From: Henricia sp. BOLD:AAB3569
Lineage: Eukaryota > Echinodermata > Asteroidea > Spinulosida > Echinasteridae
Length of the DNA: 64,000 nucleotides
NCBI GenBank assembly: GCA_037783545.1
Contig: JBBELK010000438.1
Span: 124,001-188,000 of the forward strand
Direction: 5' to 3'
Both the position numbers and the translations under genes were made by a program. How positions within the stretch are numbered: position 1 is the first letter of the stretch; every line of letters starts with the position of its first letter. Positions 35,900-46,182 of the stretch are shown piece after piece. Below the pieces are notes generated by a model that was not told the DNA's origin, did no database searches, and saw nothing but the letters and a program-made list of their open reading frames with translations.

Positions 35900-38800
35900 C
35901 TGTGGGAAAAAGGAAAAAAAAAATCTACATTCTGTGACCTAAGGCTGTAAGCACATGTTTTAGCACTGAACTAAACGAGCATTGCCATTTAATAAAACCT
36001 ATTTAATGCTTAAGCACTTTTATAGCGGCTCAACCACAAATTGTAAGGGCCTTCAAAACCGAATAGGGATTCGAACCTGAAACCTCTGATTCACCGGGCA
36101 GACGCTCTATACTCCCTCAGGTTTTCACTATGGACCCAATTTTTCTCTTGGTGTTGCATGGTAGCGCAACTGGGCAAAGTAACAAATGTATTATCTGGCA
36201 TGATGCCTAATCACTATTGAAATGAACACAACCAAACTTGGGATGAGATAACAATCGTAAGGGCGTTAATTAGGGTTTTGTTTTTGCCCTTACCCGACTT
36301 AAGGGCCTTATTAGGATTTGAACCCAAGACCTCTGACTCACCGGACAGACGCTCTACCAACTAAGCTATAAGGCACAGTGAGTATACTCCTTTAGGTTTC
36401 CCTACTGAACCCAATTTTTCTCTCAGTGTTGCTCGGGAGTGCAACAGGGCAAAGTAACGAAAGCAATATCTGGCATCAATAAATTAAGAGAAGTTAAAAT
36501 GAATTGTTCTTGTTTACCTCACTATTCTGTAAAGGCAGCACCTGAACATCAGGAATGGTGACGGTTAGATCTGTGGCTCTGGGGACTGCTACGTAGACCA
36601 GAATGCTATAAACAATCTGTAATTATCAAGGATTAAACAAAGACGAGTCAACAAACAATAGACAATTCTATGGTTTAAAGGCCCATTGTATCATTTGCAA
36701 TGACCCAATTTTGTTTTTCATGAGTTGACAAAAAAAAACTTACTCAAAGTGTTGATAGCAATGGTAACAAACACCAAATGAATTTATTTCCGTCCAAAAT
36801 GATATTTCATGTTGGAAATTGACAACCGAAGGTGGTTTTCTAAAAAAAGCCTGTGCACGGGACATTTTTACCATTTACTTGTACACAAAATCCATATATA
36901 GATTGTCTAGGTTTTCTGAAGCATTGATGCATCTAAGTAGCTAAAATTTCTTCAGGCTAGTTTACCAACATTCTTCCTTAGATATGTTACACTCTTAATC
37001 CACGAATCTGAAAATAGATTTTTTTTTCAAGAAAGTATGGTAGATGATGTTTTACACATTTCAATCAATTTCAGAATTTGGCAGTTGTTCTTAGGGGCCA
37101 TCCAAAGTTGTCAAAATGTTCAGTTCTAGTTCTACAAAGGGGTAGGGGAGGAATCTAAATTCTTACTTTTAAGTAGGTTCCCTTGGTGGATGGAGGAAGT
37201 GGACTGTCTGAACGAGACAGGGGTATATCACAGGTCCTGTGGAAAGAAAGAAAGCCACCAATTCAGTTATTTTCAGTGCATCGTTTCACTTAATATTCCC
37301 TCCAAATCGCTTTTTCTCAAAGCGACGCTCATCGCAATTATGCGCGCGCGAAAGGGCCCAGTGTGAATTCACCATTACAACAAATGCGCAAATTGTTTGA
37401 AGTGACGACACAATGAGCATCATCACATAACGCATGTAGTTCATGCATTGGCCGAGTCCCAGCTATGGCAGACACACAGGGAAGGTTTCCATGGTTATGG
37501 TTTATTGGAATTAACAGGTTCTATTTACCACTTTAAGTTCTTCTTGGGCCCTACAGAGCCTAGGCGTATGTGGTCGATGTTCTCGGCATCTATTGATACT
37601 TCATCCTGAAGTCTAACTCTCCCGTTCCCTCGATGAGTCGAGTACATCAATGAGGTTTGAGCATCTGCCTTGGATTGGTCTTTACCCACCCAGAACCCGA
37701 ACATCCGGACTGTTCGCATGAGCTTAAGGAAGGCGAGAAGAAAAAAAAAGGAAGGTGTTTTCAGGCCTCGAAATTCATTTTCAAAAGAGCACAGCAATTT
37801 TCTCTTAGTAAAGGGTACCTGAATGAGGAAATGGAAAATGTGTGTTAGACCTTTTTAAGGGCAACACGGAAAAAGCATAGGGCATCGATGGCAGATTGCC
37901 GTGGTGCCGGGTTATTTCAGCACTACAGAAACCTAAGACTAAGGCCCGCTTCAAACGTCGCGCTTATGCCTCGTCGAATTAAATATAACTTGGCACGATG
38001 TTAGCACGGTAGTGGCTTCAAACGTCGAACTTAATTGCAAACTCCCAGTCGAGCTTAAATACATCCAACATGGCGGTCGAGTCGTGTGCACGTCATGGAC
38101 GTTGTGCACGTGCGTTTTCCATTCTGTCCTCTGTACGTCGCCATTTTATTTTTTTGATGCACTTGTTTGTTGGTTATTTCTTTACTCACATACGCGCTGC
38201 GAGCATGCGCATTCCTAGTTGTGAACAAACTTCCGACCCGACTTCGAATGAAATTAAATTCGACACGGCAGAAGCACGACGTTTGAAGCGGGCCTAAGTT
38301 TTTTTTAACATGGAGTATTCTTGGCCAGAACAAAATTACCCAACATGAATGCAAGTTTTAGTGTGAAATTAGCTTGAACAAATTTACTGTTGTGACTACT
38401 TGACTTGACCCGACTTGACCAACATGCCTGACTTGACTTGACACAACCATGAAGTATGACCACACGCGTCTTACCCAACACTGGACTGACTTGGCTAGTT
38501 CTGATGAGCTGTTTGCCACGGTGACAACAAGTTTCATTGTATCACCCGTTGTGTAAAATGGTCTGTCCAGCCTGTCAAAATGAAGCAAATATTAGTGTTC
38601 ATTCATTCTAGGTTTTTAAATGCAAGTTGCCTATTACAGGCCACAGGCCACTTAAGGTTAAGGGCCACCAAAGTCGAGTGCAGAGAAACCAGCCTCTCAC
38701 AATGAAACAAGAGTGGATTTACCAGTCTCTTTATGATACGAGTGGGGCTGGAAGGGGTAACTAGTCCGCATCGAGACAACCAAGTTGCCTCTGCCCCTAT

Positions 38801-41800
38801 AGACAGCCGAAGTGTGACGTGCGTTGCCATGGCAATCGGATCTAAACTATCATGGCCGTCGGGAAAGGTACCATTGGAAAAGCACTGGGACACGGTTGAG
38901 TGATTTTTAGTTTAGATCCAATTGCCTAGGCAACCAACAAAAGGTGACGTATTCACTTCGGCAGTCTATTGTAAGCAAGTGTGGTAAAGTGCTTTGCTCA
39001 AGGGCACAAGTGTCACAACCTGTCTTGGCCAGGATCTGAACCTATATTCTGGCATAGGACTCGAGTTCAGTGGTTATTATATACAGTTAAAGTCAGAAGT
39101 ATAAATACAACTGTGTGCAACCAAGTGTCAAAAGCTATGTGCTTACACCATTTTTGTAACAGTCTTTACTAAAGTCTTGATTTTGTGGAATTCTTCACGT
39201 GCTTGCAGTATTTAAAACATAGCTTGCACACCCTGCAATGGTTCGGGTAGTCCTGTTTACCATTTTGGGTGATGATGGTAGTGGTGTACATGTATGTAAA
39301 CTTCTGACTTCAACTGTAGCTTGTACACCTTGCAATGGTTCGGGTCGTCCTGTTTACCATTTTGGGTGATGATGGTAGTGGTGTACATGTATGTAAACTT
39401 CTGACTTCAACTGTAGCTTGCACACCTTGCAATGGTTCAGGTAGTCCTGTTTACCATTTTGGGTGATGATGGTAGTGGTGTACATGTATGTAAACTTCTG
39501 ACTTCAACTGTAGCTTGTACACCTTGCAATGGTTCGGGTAGTCCTGTTTACCATTTTGGGTGATGATGGTAGTGGTGTACATGTATTTATTCTTCTGACT
39601 TAACTGTATATGAACAGGTGTGTCTTTAATATTACACGTAATGCTTTCTGCATCAACCGAGGAGTGTCCAATGCGTATCACCAATTTCGCTCATTTGTCA
39701 CTTTGATATCCATTAACTGAAACAATTAATGACTCTGCTGAATAGTACTTTATAACATTTCCACTTCTCAAAAGGTATGGTGTACACTGGTTCAAAATCT
39801 GTAGAGATATGGTTATTTCAGGTTACTTTGGTTGACAGATATTTCATTTTATAACACCTCGCCCACAGATTCTGTATCGTGGTTGGTCGAGAGCGTGTCA
39901 CGTGACATTGGCTATTTTTGCTATCTTTGTACAAGTGCTCCAAAAAGACTATACCATGCATTCCGAAAAGTACTATACCCCTAGCAACTCCCGCGAGCGG
40001 ATCTCGGTCGTGTGTGTGTGGGCGCAACACGCCTGCATTACGCGTAACGCGCGCGATCGAACAAAAACAACTTCACGCACAGCTAGCAGTTGTACGAACG
40101 CGGTGGACACTGTAGGAAAGTGAATGCAAAAATAAATTGATGAAACTGATTTCATTTCATTTTTCAACAGTTCACTGTACTGGCCAGAGCACGTAGTATT
40201 GTGCATTTGGGCATGCTCGAGGCTGCACACATTCACTTTACTAAGCCCGTTCTGTGTCGTCAGAAAGAATTTGTGTACACGCTTCACATAATCTAACTGC
40301 GCATGCACTGTAGCGTGTTCCCTGCTGCTGACCAATTAGCACTCAGCATTCTGAACTTGTCATTCCCGCCTTTAGCCTTATACTATCGTCGATAGCGTCA
40401 CCACGCCATTCTTGAGTTTTACTCTGATGAGTGCAAGTCAAAATATGCTTTAGCATGTCTTCGTCGTTGCTTGATTCTATTTTTTGATTTTGTAGTACCA
40501 AACACTTATTAAAAAAACAAACAAACAAATGCTTGATCTGCAAGTCGTACTTACTCAGCCATGAGTGATATCCGACCTCGTTCATAACAATAACACATCT
40601 TTATTGTCGTTTCTTCGTGATATGCAACCTTGACTAGGTCTACAATGTTTTTTCCAAGGCACACAAAGAACTGCGTATCGCTGATACTATCGGACACTGT
40701 GGCAGTGACCTTGTAAATAACACTGCCTTCCCAGTTGCCGCTTGACAAGGAAATCGAGGTCGAACCTGCAGGTATAAAATGGTAATATGAATTAAGGGTA
40801 ATCTGAATTAAGTTTTGATTTTGGTTTTACATTATGGCAACCAATTATCTAAAAGAGAATGGTAAAAAAAAAATCCTTTATTTTCAATTAAAAACGTAAC
40901 CAAACGTAGAATGAGAAAAAAAGTCACATCAGACAATCACCAGGTTTTAAACCCTAGACCTCTGAAACAATGGGTAGATGCTCAACCAGCAAAGCTATGA
41001 GGCACAGTGGTATACTCCCTCAGCTGTTCCCCAAGACCTCTGTTACACAGGGCAGATGCTCTATTAGCTGAGCTATGAGGCACAGTGGTATACTCCATCC
41101 GGGTTTTCCCTGAGACATCTGACACACTGGGCAGATGCTCTACCAGCTAAGCTATGAGGCACAGTGGTGTACTCCCTCAGGTTTCCCCTCCCCCCAAAAC
41201 CTCTACACACCGGGCAGATGCTTTACCAGCTGAGCTATGAGGCACAGTGGTATACTGCCTTAGGTTTTCCATATGAACCCAATTTTCAATTGGTGTAGCA
41301 TGGGTGCACAATATTTAATATGGTGCCTAATTATCGCCATTGAAATGAAACGACCAAAACGGAACATCAGAAAAATCATCCCATGTTTGGTTGTTTCCCT
41401 GGTAATTAGGCACCATTTTAAATATTGCGTTCAGTATGGTTAATGATACACAATTCTCTGTTAAAACCGAAACCTTTGAATTAGACATCAACAAAGCAAA
41501 GCCACACCTGTATTTTTTACGAATTCCAGGAACAACATAACATAACTAAATAATAATGTTGATAAACTGCCTTGTTGAAATCTCACCTAATACTCCTCAA
41601 AAAAAGTTCAGAAACTTAAGTTTGACCGACAATTTCTCTCTTGTTACCAAATCATTTTCCTAGAATTTGGTATCATTGGAAAGCCCTATTATTTCTCTTT
41701 ACAATGATGTATCATTTGTTATGATTAAGCAATTGAGGGATGTGCAGCACAGCTGAATATGGGGGTGGGTGTAGAGTGAAACGTCAAAAAATTCACTGCT

Positions 41801-44800
41801 ATTGTCATACAGTGCATTCCCCTTTTGCTTGGAGGATGGGAATGTGTCGATACACTTTTTGACAATAGCACTTGGTAACATCCAAACGTGTTTTTCCCAC
41901 ACTGACCAATTGTTTGAAAATAACAGGAAATGATAATTTCAAATAACTACAAATATTGGCTTTGCTTACTTGGCAAGTCTGGTTTCAATTTGTAGTGGAA
42001 AGGAAACTTGTAGCTTCCAACAGGAAGTGGTTCTGTCATGTAAGAGGAAGAATAAAAACAGAGGTTTCATGGATATTATAAAGGAAATTTATAATTTTGT
42101 TAAATTGATAATTTTCTAGAAACATAAAAGTTATTCGCTTTCAAATGAGACATCAACAGAAAAAAGAAAAGAGAAAAAAAGCGACCAACGTTTAGTTATC
42201 GAATAATTAGTGTCAATATTAAGAATTATTGGCAATCCGCCAATAATTCACGACGTAGACTTCCCCAAGTCTGACCTCCCATGTTCGGTCTACAACGTGC
42301 AGTGCACAGTGTGCTCTCTAGACCAGTGGCATGTCCAATCTGTTTTCTTCCGTTTCCTCTGTCTCAGAAGGTCTTCTGAGACAGAAGAAAAGAGATTTGA
42401 CAGGCCACCAGTCCAGAGGGCGTACTGCATGCACCACATCACAGACCAAACACAGGAAGTCAGACCTGGGCAAGTCCAGACAAGGCGCAAAAACGGCCGT
42501 ATAAAAACAGCGTTTTTCACAGGGTTGCCGATGTCTAAAATACAAAGTATGATGTTTTGTCATTAAAACAAAGTAAATGCTTTAAAAATTTGTTCACATA
42601 AAAAAAGAAGAAAACAAATCAAATTTCCTTAGAACCACGGACTGTATATCTTTAAGACCGGGCAAAACCACTGACCTGTAATCCCATAAATATCTTTTGG
42701 TGTACATGTAAATCTGTAAACTTAGCCATTTCAACATACAGATCTTATTACAAATGTTGCATTCATTCAAAGTGCCGCATGTTGGGTTGTTTTTGTTTAA
42801 TCGCGTGTGTTGTACTCACCTGAGTAAACTTACGTGAATTTTTGTCAAACTGCATTTAACATTTGCTTCCGGACATGTACAGTTTTTACTGTGCATACGC
42901 GTTGTCCATATCCGCCGAAAATGACAAGTGCTTTTGTTTTAATCAGAGGTGAAAGTTGGTGTTGAAGCCAGAGGTTTTTGTCGCCAACGTTAAAATATTT
43001 GGGATGCTCCAAGCCTATTATGTAACCCGGCGACAAAGCCAGCCATTTACACACAAACAAAAATGCTATGGCTTGTGGCCATTTTGGTCTCGAATCACGG
43101 TATTGCAGTTGTTCCTCATTGATTGGGATTGGCTATCACGTGAGCTTAGTAAGGCCTACAGAGGGATACACCCTTCAATGAGATAAACCACCCCTCCCAG
43201 AGATCACTTAAGATACACCCCAAACCCTGCCTGGCTTGCCCCAATTATTAAGTATGGATAAGTGTTTATTTTTAGGGATTATGACCCAGGGACCGCCGGG
43301 GTGAATAAATTAGATACTGTGAAAATGTTGACAACTTTGGACAGCCCCTTAACAATCATGATAAAATCAATTGTTAGTACCTTTTGGAGAAAAGATTTCG
43401 ACAGGGTTTACCATGACCTTGTCAGTGTATGGATTACGCAGGCAGTCAGTGGGGTGATTGATCGACCAATCATCGCCATCGATTGGGAAATATTCACCTA
43501 GAGATTGGAATCCAAAAGAAAAATAGAAAATTGCATCAGTTTTCAATTGTGTCACCTGAATAAAGTCCATTAGCCGCTCCATTTACACAAGGAGACTTTG
43601 CATGTTTCACACGGAATTCCTTTCACATGCACACTCGGTATCCAGATGACCAGACAAGTTTTGTTGCTATGTGGTGCATGCAGCGAAATTGTGTGTGTAA
43701 ACTGATTAGGAGAGAGCTCGAAGAATGCGACGCAGTATGAAGCACCCACACATACTTGTATTTGCCGGCAATCGTGGACCTAACTCGATTTACCTTATAC
43801 TGTAGGAAATTATTTCTTTAAAGGGCCTGTGACATGCTAATTAACTTTGTGCCTAATCTTTGCTTCATATGATGGTTCACTTGTTCGGCAAGACATGCTA
43901 TTGTTCGTTTGGATGTCAAATCAATAAAAGGTAGCCTATTTCAACTTTGAAGATTTCATTGCAATAAACCTTCCCCGGAAGGGAAAAGTTAAGAAAAAAC
44001 ATAAGACTTCAAGTTGGACTTGTGGCAAATTGCTGCAGTTTTCTCCCCCAGTTTCGTCATGGCTTACAACAGGAAACATGTAGAACAAACTCAAACAGCC
44101 ATGGATGACAAAAGTTCCAGGACGTTTGAGAAAAAAGTGTAATCTTTTGTGCACAGTTGAATGTGATTTTCCTGTGTTTGCCTCTTGTGACATCGTGACC
44201 TTGGTCATGAATATGCATATTTTCATTAGCATAAAAACTAAAAACCTTTGTTTTAACCCCAAAACAAGCTCCAAATGGGATTTTTATAAATGTAACTGAG
44301 TATATTAGTTCTATAGCATAGATGTCATTGATAAAAATCCCAAATAAGGGGCCCTTTAATGACACTTAACTAAATTTTACTTTACTGTAGAAAATAATTT
44401 TTTTAATGACACCAACTTATTTTACCTAAAGCTAGAGAGATGAAATTTAAACCTAAATGGTTCTCAAACCTATATAGGTTTGAGAACCAATAATAATTAT
44501 AGTTGGTTCTCAAACCTATATAGGTTTGAGAACTGGTAATTGGTTCTCAAACCTATATGGGTCATTCTATAAATTTGGGGTCCACTTTTTCAGTCCCCGT
44601 TACATCTGACATCTTGTAAAATGTTGTATTTTGTAAATTCAGGACATATTCTTTAAATGCCTTCTATTTCAAAGAGTGATTACATAAAATACAATTCATA
44701 AAAATATGGTTTGAAGGCATTTTTAATGATACTTGTATGGCAAATAGCAGTATGTCAGGTGTAACGGGGACAGAAAAATGTCACACGTTGGACCCCAAAT

Positions 44801-46182
44801 TTATAGAAAGACCCATATAGGTTTGAGAATTGGTTCTCAAACCTATATAGGTTTGAGAATTGGTTCTCAAACCTATATAGGTTTGAGAACCAATTACTAT
44901 AGTTCTCAAAACTATATAGGTTTGAGAAACCAATAATAATTATAATTGGTTCTCAAACCTATATAGGTTAAGTTTAAGAAACACAGTTTTACAACCGTGG
45001 ACGGTCCACGTTCGTTAAAGGTCCACAGTTTGAATGTGTTTATTGCTATGAAGGTCCACGATTGGAGGCAAATACACACGCACACAGTGACATATTGCAC
45101 CAAGCCAGCGAAGAATTCTTCGACTTCAAGTCTGATTTTTTTAGGCCGTTACCGTAAACGCACCATTTATTTTGTTTGGCCTAATAATAATAATAAGTAG
45201 TGCAGATAAACTTTTGCTATATCTGCTTTTGTAAACTGCATTCATAGCTTCACACACTTTTTCATAAATTTTGCTTTTAGTTCAAAATAAAAGTTAAATT
45301 TGTTTTTCTTTTCAGTTTCAGATATTCTGTTTATAAATGTGGAACCGGAATAGTAAAATAAAACCAAATGTTCACACATCTGATTTTAAGTCTTAATTAT
45401 AAATGTATTTGGACCAGAACCAAAGTCGTCTAGTGGAACTGGTGTGATAAAGTGGCTTGCTTAGGGACGGAAGTCGTCCTGCAGCTATAAATGGGAACTC
45501 ACAATGCTCTATGCCAGATATCTGCAGCTGTATTTTCCCAGTGAAACCCGGAGTTGCAACTCGGAGGTAGATCATACTGGAAAAGTGGGGAAAAAACAAA
45601 CAATACAATCACACAATGTGACAATTATTTAAAACAAGAAAAATGATCTTACACACAGTTTAAAGTATTATGTAATGTTTGAGTCTTCTTATAGACATTT
45701 TAATTTTGTAATTTAGAAAAACAAAAATGAGTTTAAAGGCACATTACATGTACCTGATATTCAGTTAAAGATGTACTTTCCGTGTGTTTTGGGTGTTATT
45801 TGCTTTCAAATAAGACCCCCCTCCCAAAAAAAGAGAGATTAAACAGGCCACTAGTCCAGAGGGCATGCTGTACACTGCGCATTACAGACCAAACACGGGT
45901 AGTCAGACTTGGGCAAGTCTAGGTAAGGCGTAAATAAAGTCAATGCTTCAAAAGATTGTTTGAAGAAAACAAAATGAATTTGCTGCGAATCACGGACAAC
46001 ATAACTTTAAGCACCCTCGAAAATGATGAAACATTTCAGCAAAAACTTTACCACAATAACTGATTTTGGTAAAGGCTAGGGACGTTGTCCAACTCTTACC
46101 CATAGACAGTTTCCCCAGCATAGTATTCTCCTTGGTGTGTCCGAACAGCCACCTCATTCATTTTGGCATCAGATTTATGCAT
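35841..46182 (-). CDS. Arrestin-domain protein (alpha-arrestin/ARRDC-like), 10 coding exons
   Basis: Exons on the minus strand: 46182-46100, 45576-45503, 43497-43381, 42032-41970, 40765-40555, 38571-38475, 37722-37529, 37236-37167, 36616-36523, 35899-35841. The sum is 1062 bp (353 aa plus stop), all GT/AG and in phase. Arrestin landmarks: YYAGETVYG (N-lobe start), LPVGSYKFPFHYKL (beta-strand before the YxV segment), VIYKVTATV, a Cys-rich hinge MCYCYERGRISLMAELDRPF followed by FYTTGDTM (start of the C-lobe), PPSTKGTYLKIVYSILVYVAV and LTVTIPDVQVLPL. Known of the family: cytosolic or endosomal adaptors linking membrane cargo to NEDD4 ubiquitin ligases. No PPxY motif is visible here, so ligase recruitment is unproven. 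The N-terminus is shorter than in vertebrate ARRDCs and the first coding exon is preceded by an acceptor, so an upstream exon may exist. Two models for the 3' end are given under the last exons. Confidence 0.85.
36050..36480 (-). mobile_element. tRNA-derived SINE family B, two copies
   Basis: Two minus-strand copies with heads at about 36065-36110 and 36312-36378 (GGTAGAGCGTCTGTCCGGTG, box B GGGTTCAAATCC), each followed by CACTGTGCCTTAT/body and the GGTGTTGCATGG-type motif. A fragment of SINE family A lies between them (36255-36298). All within the arrestin-like gene's last introns. Confidence 0.8.
36523..36616 (-). CDS. Arrestin-like gene, exon 9
   Basis: IVYSILVYVAVPRATDLTVT through PLQN. 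Two donors overlap: GTGAGG after position 36523 (used in my model) and GTAAAC after 36518, which would add SE and shift the final exon into another frame. Confidence 0.85.
37167..37236 (-). CDS. Arrestin-like gene, exon 8
   Basis: 70 bp, W-TCDIPLSRSDSPLPPSTKG to TYLK; acceptor CCACAG, donor GTAAGA. Contains the Pro-rich LPPST that precedes the C-lobe YxL strand in alpha-arrestins. Confidence 0.9.
37529..37722 (-). CDS. Arrestin-like gene, exon 7
   Basis: 194 bp, LMRTVRMFGFWVGKDQSKAD to GPKKNLK plus two bases; acceptor CTTAAG after a pyrimidine tract, donor GTAAAT. Confidence 0.88.
37943..38294. mobile_element. PIF/Harbinger-like MITE with TAA duplication
   Basis: 352 bp; ends GGCCCGCTTCAAACGTCG and CGACGTTTGAAGCGGGCC extend inward through TCGAATTAAAT/ATTAAATTCGA. 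Flanked by TAA at 37940-37942 and 38295-38297. A 3-bp TWA duplication is characteristic of PIF/Harbinger. In arrestin-like intron 6. Confidence 0.85.
38475..38571 (-). CDS. Arrestin-like gene, exon 6
   Basis: 97 bp, E-LDRPFYTTGDTMKLVVTV to KSVQCW; acceptor TTGACAG, donor GTAAGA. Start of the arrestin C-lobe. Confidence 0.9.
38807..38969. mobile_element. MITE family P, copy 3 (uninterrupted)
   Basis: CTATAGACAGCCGAAGTGTG at one end and CACTTCGGCAGTCTATTG at the other, with GGCAATCGGATCTAAACT inside. Serves as the empty-site reference for copy 2. Confidence 0.85.
38965..39075 (-). mobile_element. Decayed SINE fragment, family D
   Basis: Shares GCTTTGCTCAAGGGCACAAG, CACAACCTGTC and a degenerate box B with the 3815-3995 element. 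It abuts the Tc1-like element at 39084. Confidence 0.55.
39084..39606. mobile_element. Tc1-like non-autonomous element with four internal 97-bp repeats
   Basis: Left end CAGTTAAAGTCAGAAGTATA and right end (inverted) CAGTTAAGTCAGAAGAATAA, both flanked by TATA. The ends resemble the well-known Tc1/Sleeping Beauty terminus (CAGTTGAAGT-GGAAGTTTA). Four tandem 97-bp units start at 39221, 39318, 39415 and 39512; each closes with an internal copy of the inverted terminus. Confidence 0.85.
39221..39608 (+). repeat. 97-bp tandem repeat x 4
   Basis: Units begin AGCTTGCACACC or AGCTTGTACACC and contain GCAATGGTTCGGGTAGTCCT, TTTTGGGTGATGATGGTAGT and GTAAACTTCTGACTTCAACT. Near-identical, so a recent expansion. 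Confidence 0.95.
40555..40765 (-). CDS. Arrestin-like gene, exon 5
   Basis: 211 bp, S-STSISLSSGNWEGSVIYKV through CYCYERGRISLMA plus two bases; acceptor CTGCAG, donor GTAAGT. Carries the end of the N-lobe and the hinge. Confidence 0.9.
40925..41345 (-). repeat. Tandemly repeated SINE family B heads (4 copies) plus one body
   Basis: Four tRNA-like heads in a row, each containing a version of GGGCAGATGCTCTACCAGCT followed by TATGAGGCACAGTGGT (about 40970, 41050, 41133, 41212), and one body after the last. Only the head is multiplied. Confidence 0.85.
41588..41880. mobile_element. Foldback element F1, truncated copy
   Basis: Begins TACTCCTCAAAAAAAGTT and follows the left arm of the 15174 copy, including CATTGGAAAGCCCTATTATT and GATGTGCAGCACAGCTGAAT, then stops partway into the loop. 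Lies between exons 4 and 5 of the arrestin-like gene. Confidence 0.85.
41970..42032 (-). CDS. Arrestin-like gene, exon 4
   Basis: 63 bp, E-PLPVGSYKFPFHYKLKPDLP plus one base; acceptor ATGACAG, donor GTAAGC. This is the conserved G-x-Y/H-x-F-x-F element of the arrestin N-lobe. Confidence 0.88.
42180..42660. mobile_element. Foldback family V, copy 2
   Basis: Central hairpin CTGTCTCAGAAGGTCTTCTGAGACAG (given here only as positions 42359-42384) with outer arms GACTTCCCCAAGTCTGACCT and GTCAGACCTGGGCAAGTC; then GTTGCCGATGTCTAAAATAC and ACCACGGACTGTATATC. Lies between exons 3 and 4 of the arrestin-like gene. Confidence 0.85.
43381..43497 (-). CDS. Arrestin-like gene, exon 3
   Basis: 117 bp, C-EYFPIDGDDWSINHP to VEIFSPK plus one base. 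Needed by phase: joining exon 2 directly to exon 4 would create a stop, whereas inserting this exon restores Cys at one junction and Glu at the other. Confidence 0.8.
44459..44972. repeat. Cluster of 30-bp perfect palindromes, split by a MITE
   Basis: At least six copies of a palindrome reading GGTTCTCAAACCTAT and its mirror ATAGGTTTGAGAACC, spaced by AATTGG or AATAATAATTATAGTT. The third copy is cut at its centre by the element at 44559-44814. Confidence 0.95.
44559..44814. mobile_element. MITE family W inserted into a palindrome, ATAT duplication
   Basis: 256 bp; ends GGGTCATTCTATAAATTTGG and CCAAATTTATAGAAAGACCC, continuing inward with AGTCCCCGTTACATCTGACA and its mirror. Flanked by ATAT on both sides; removing the element plus one ATAT restores the palindrome exactly. 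A related end, GGGTCATTTATAAAATTAGG, is at 21654. Confidence 0.93.
45503..45576 (-). CDS. Arrestin-like gene, exon 2
   Basis: 74 bp, G-MIYLRVATPGFTGKIQLQI to GIEH plus one base; acceptor TTTTCCAG, donor GTGAGT. Phases 2 to 1 match its neighbours. Confidence 0.85.
45780..46015. mobile_element. Foldback family V, copy 3 (one arm)
   Basis: AACAGGCCACTAGTCCAGAG, TACAGACCAAACACGGGTAG, CAGACTTGGGCAAGTCTAGG and ATCACGGACAACATAACTTT match family V. Lies between exons 1 and 2 of the arrestin-like gene. Confidence 0.8.
46100..46182 (-). CDS. Arrestin-like gene, first recognised coding exon
   Basis: ATG at 46182, then 27 codons to GETVY plus two bases; donor GTAAGA. Open frame continues 10 bp upstream to an acceptor at 46193, so either the upstream exon is 5'UTR or the true start lies further upstream. 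Confidence 0.75.

Noticed and set aside
44459..44972. CRISPR-like spacing of identical palindromic repeats
   Set aside because: Spacers are near-identical AT linkers, not unique sequence, and the window is eukaryotic.
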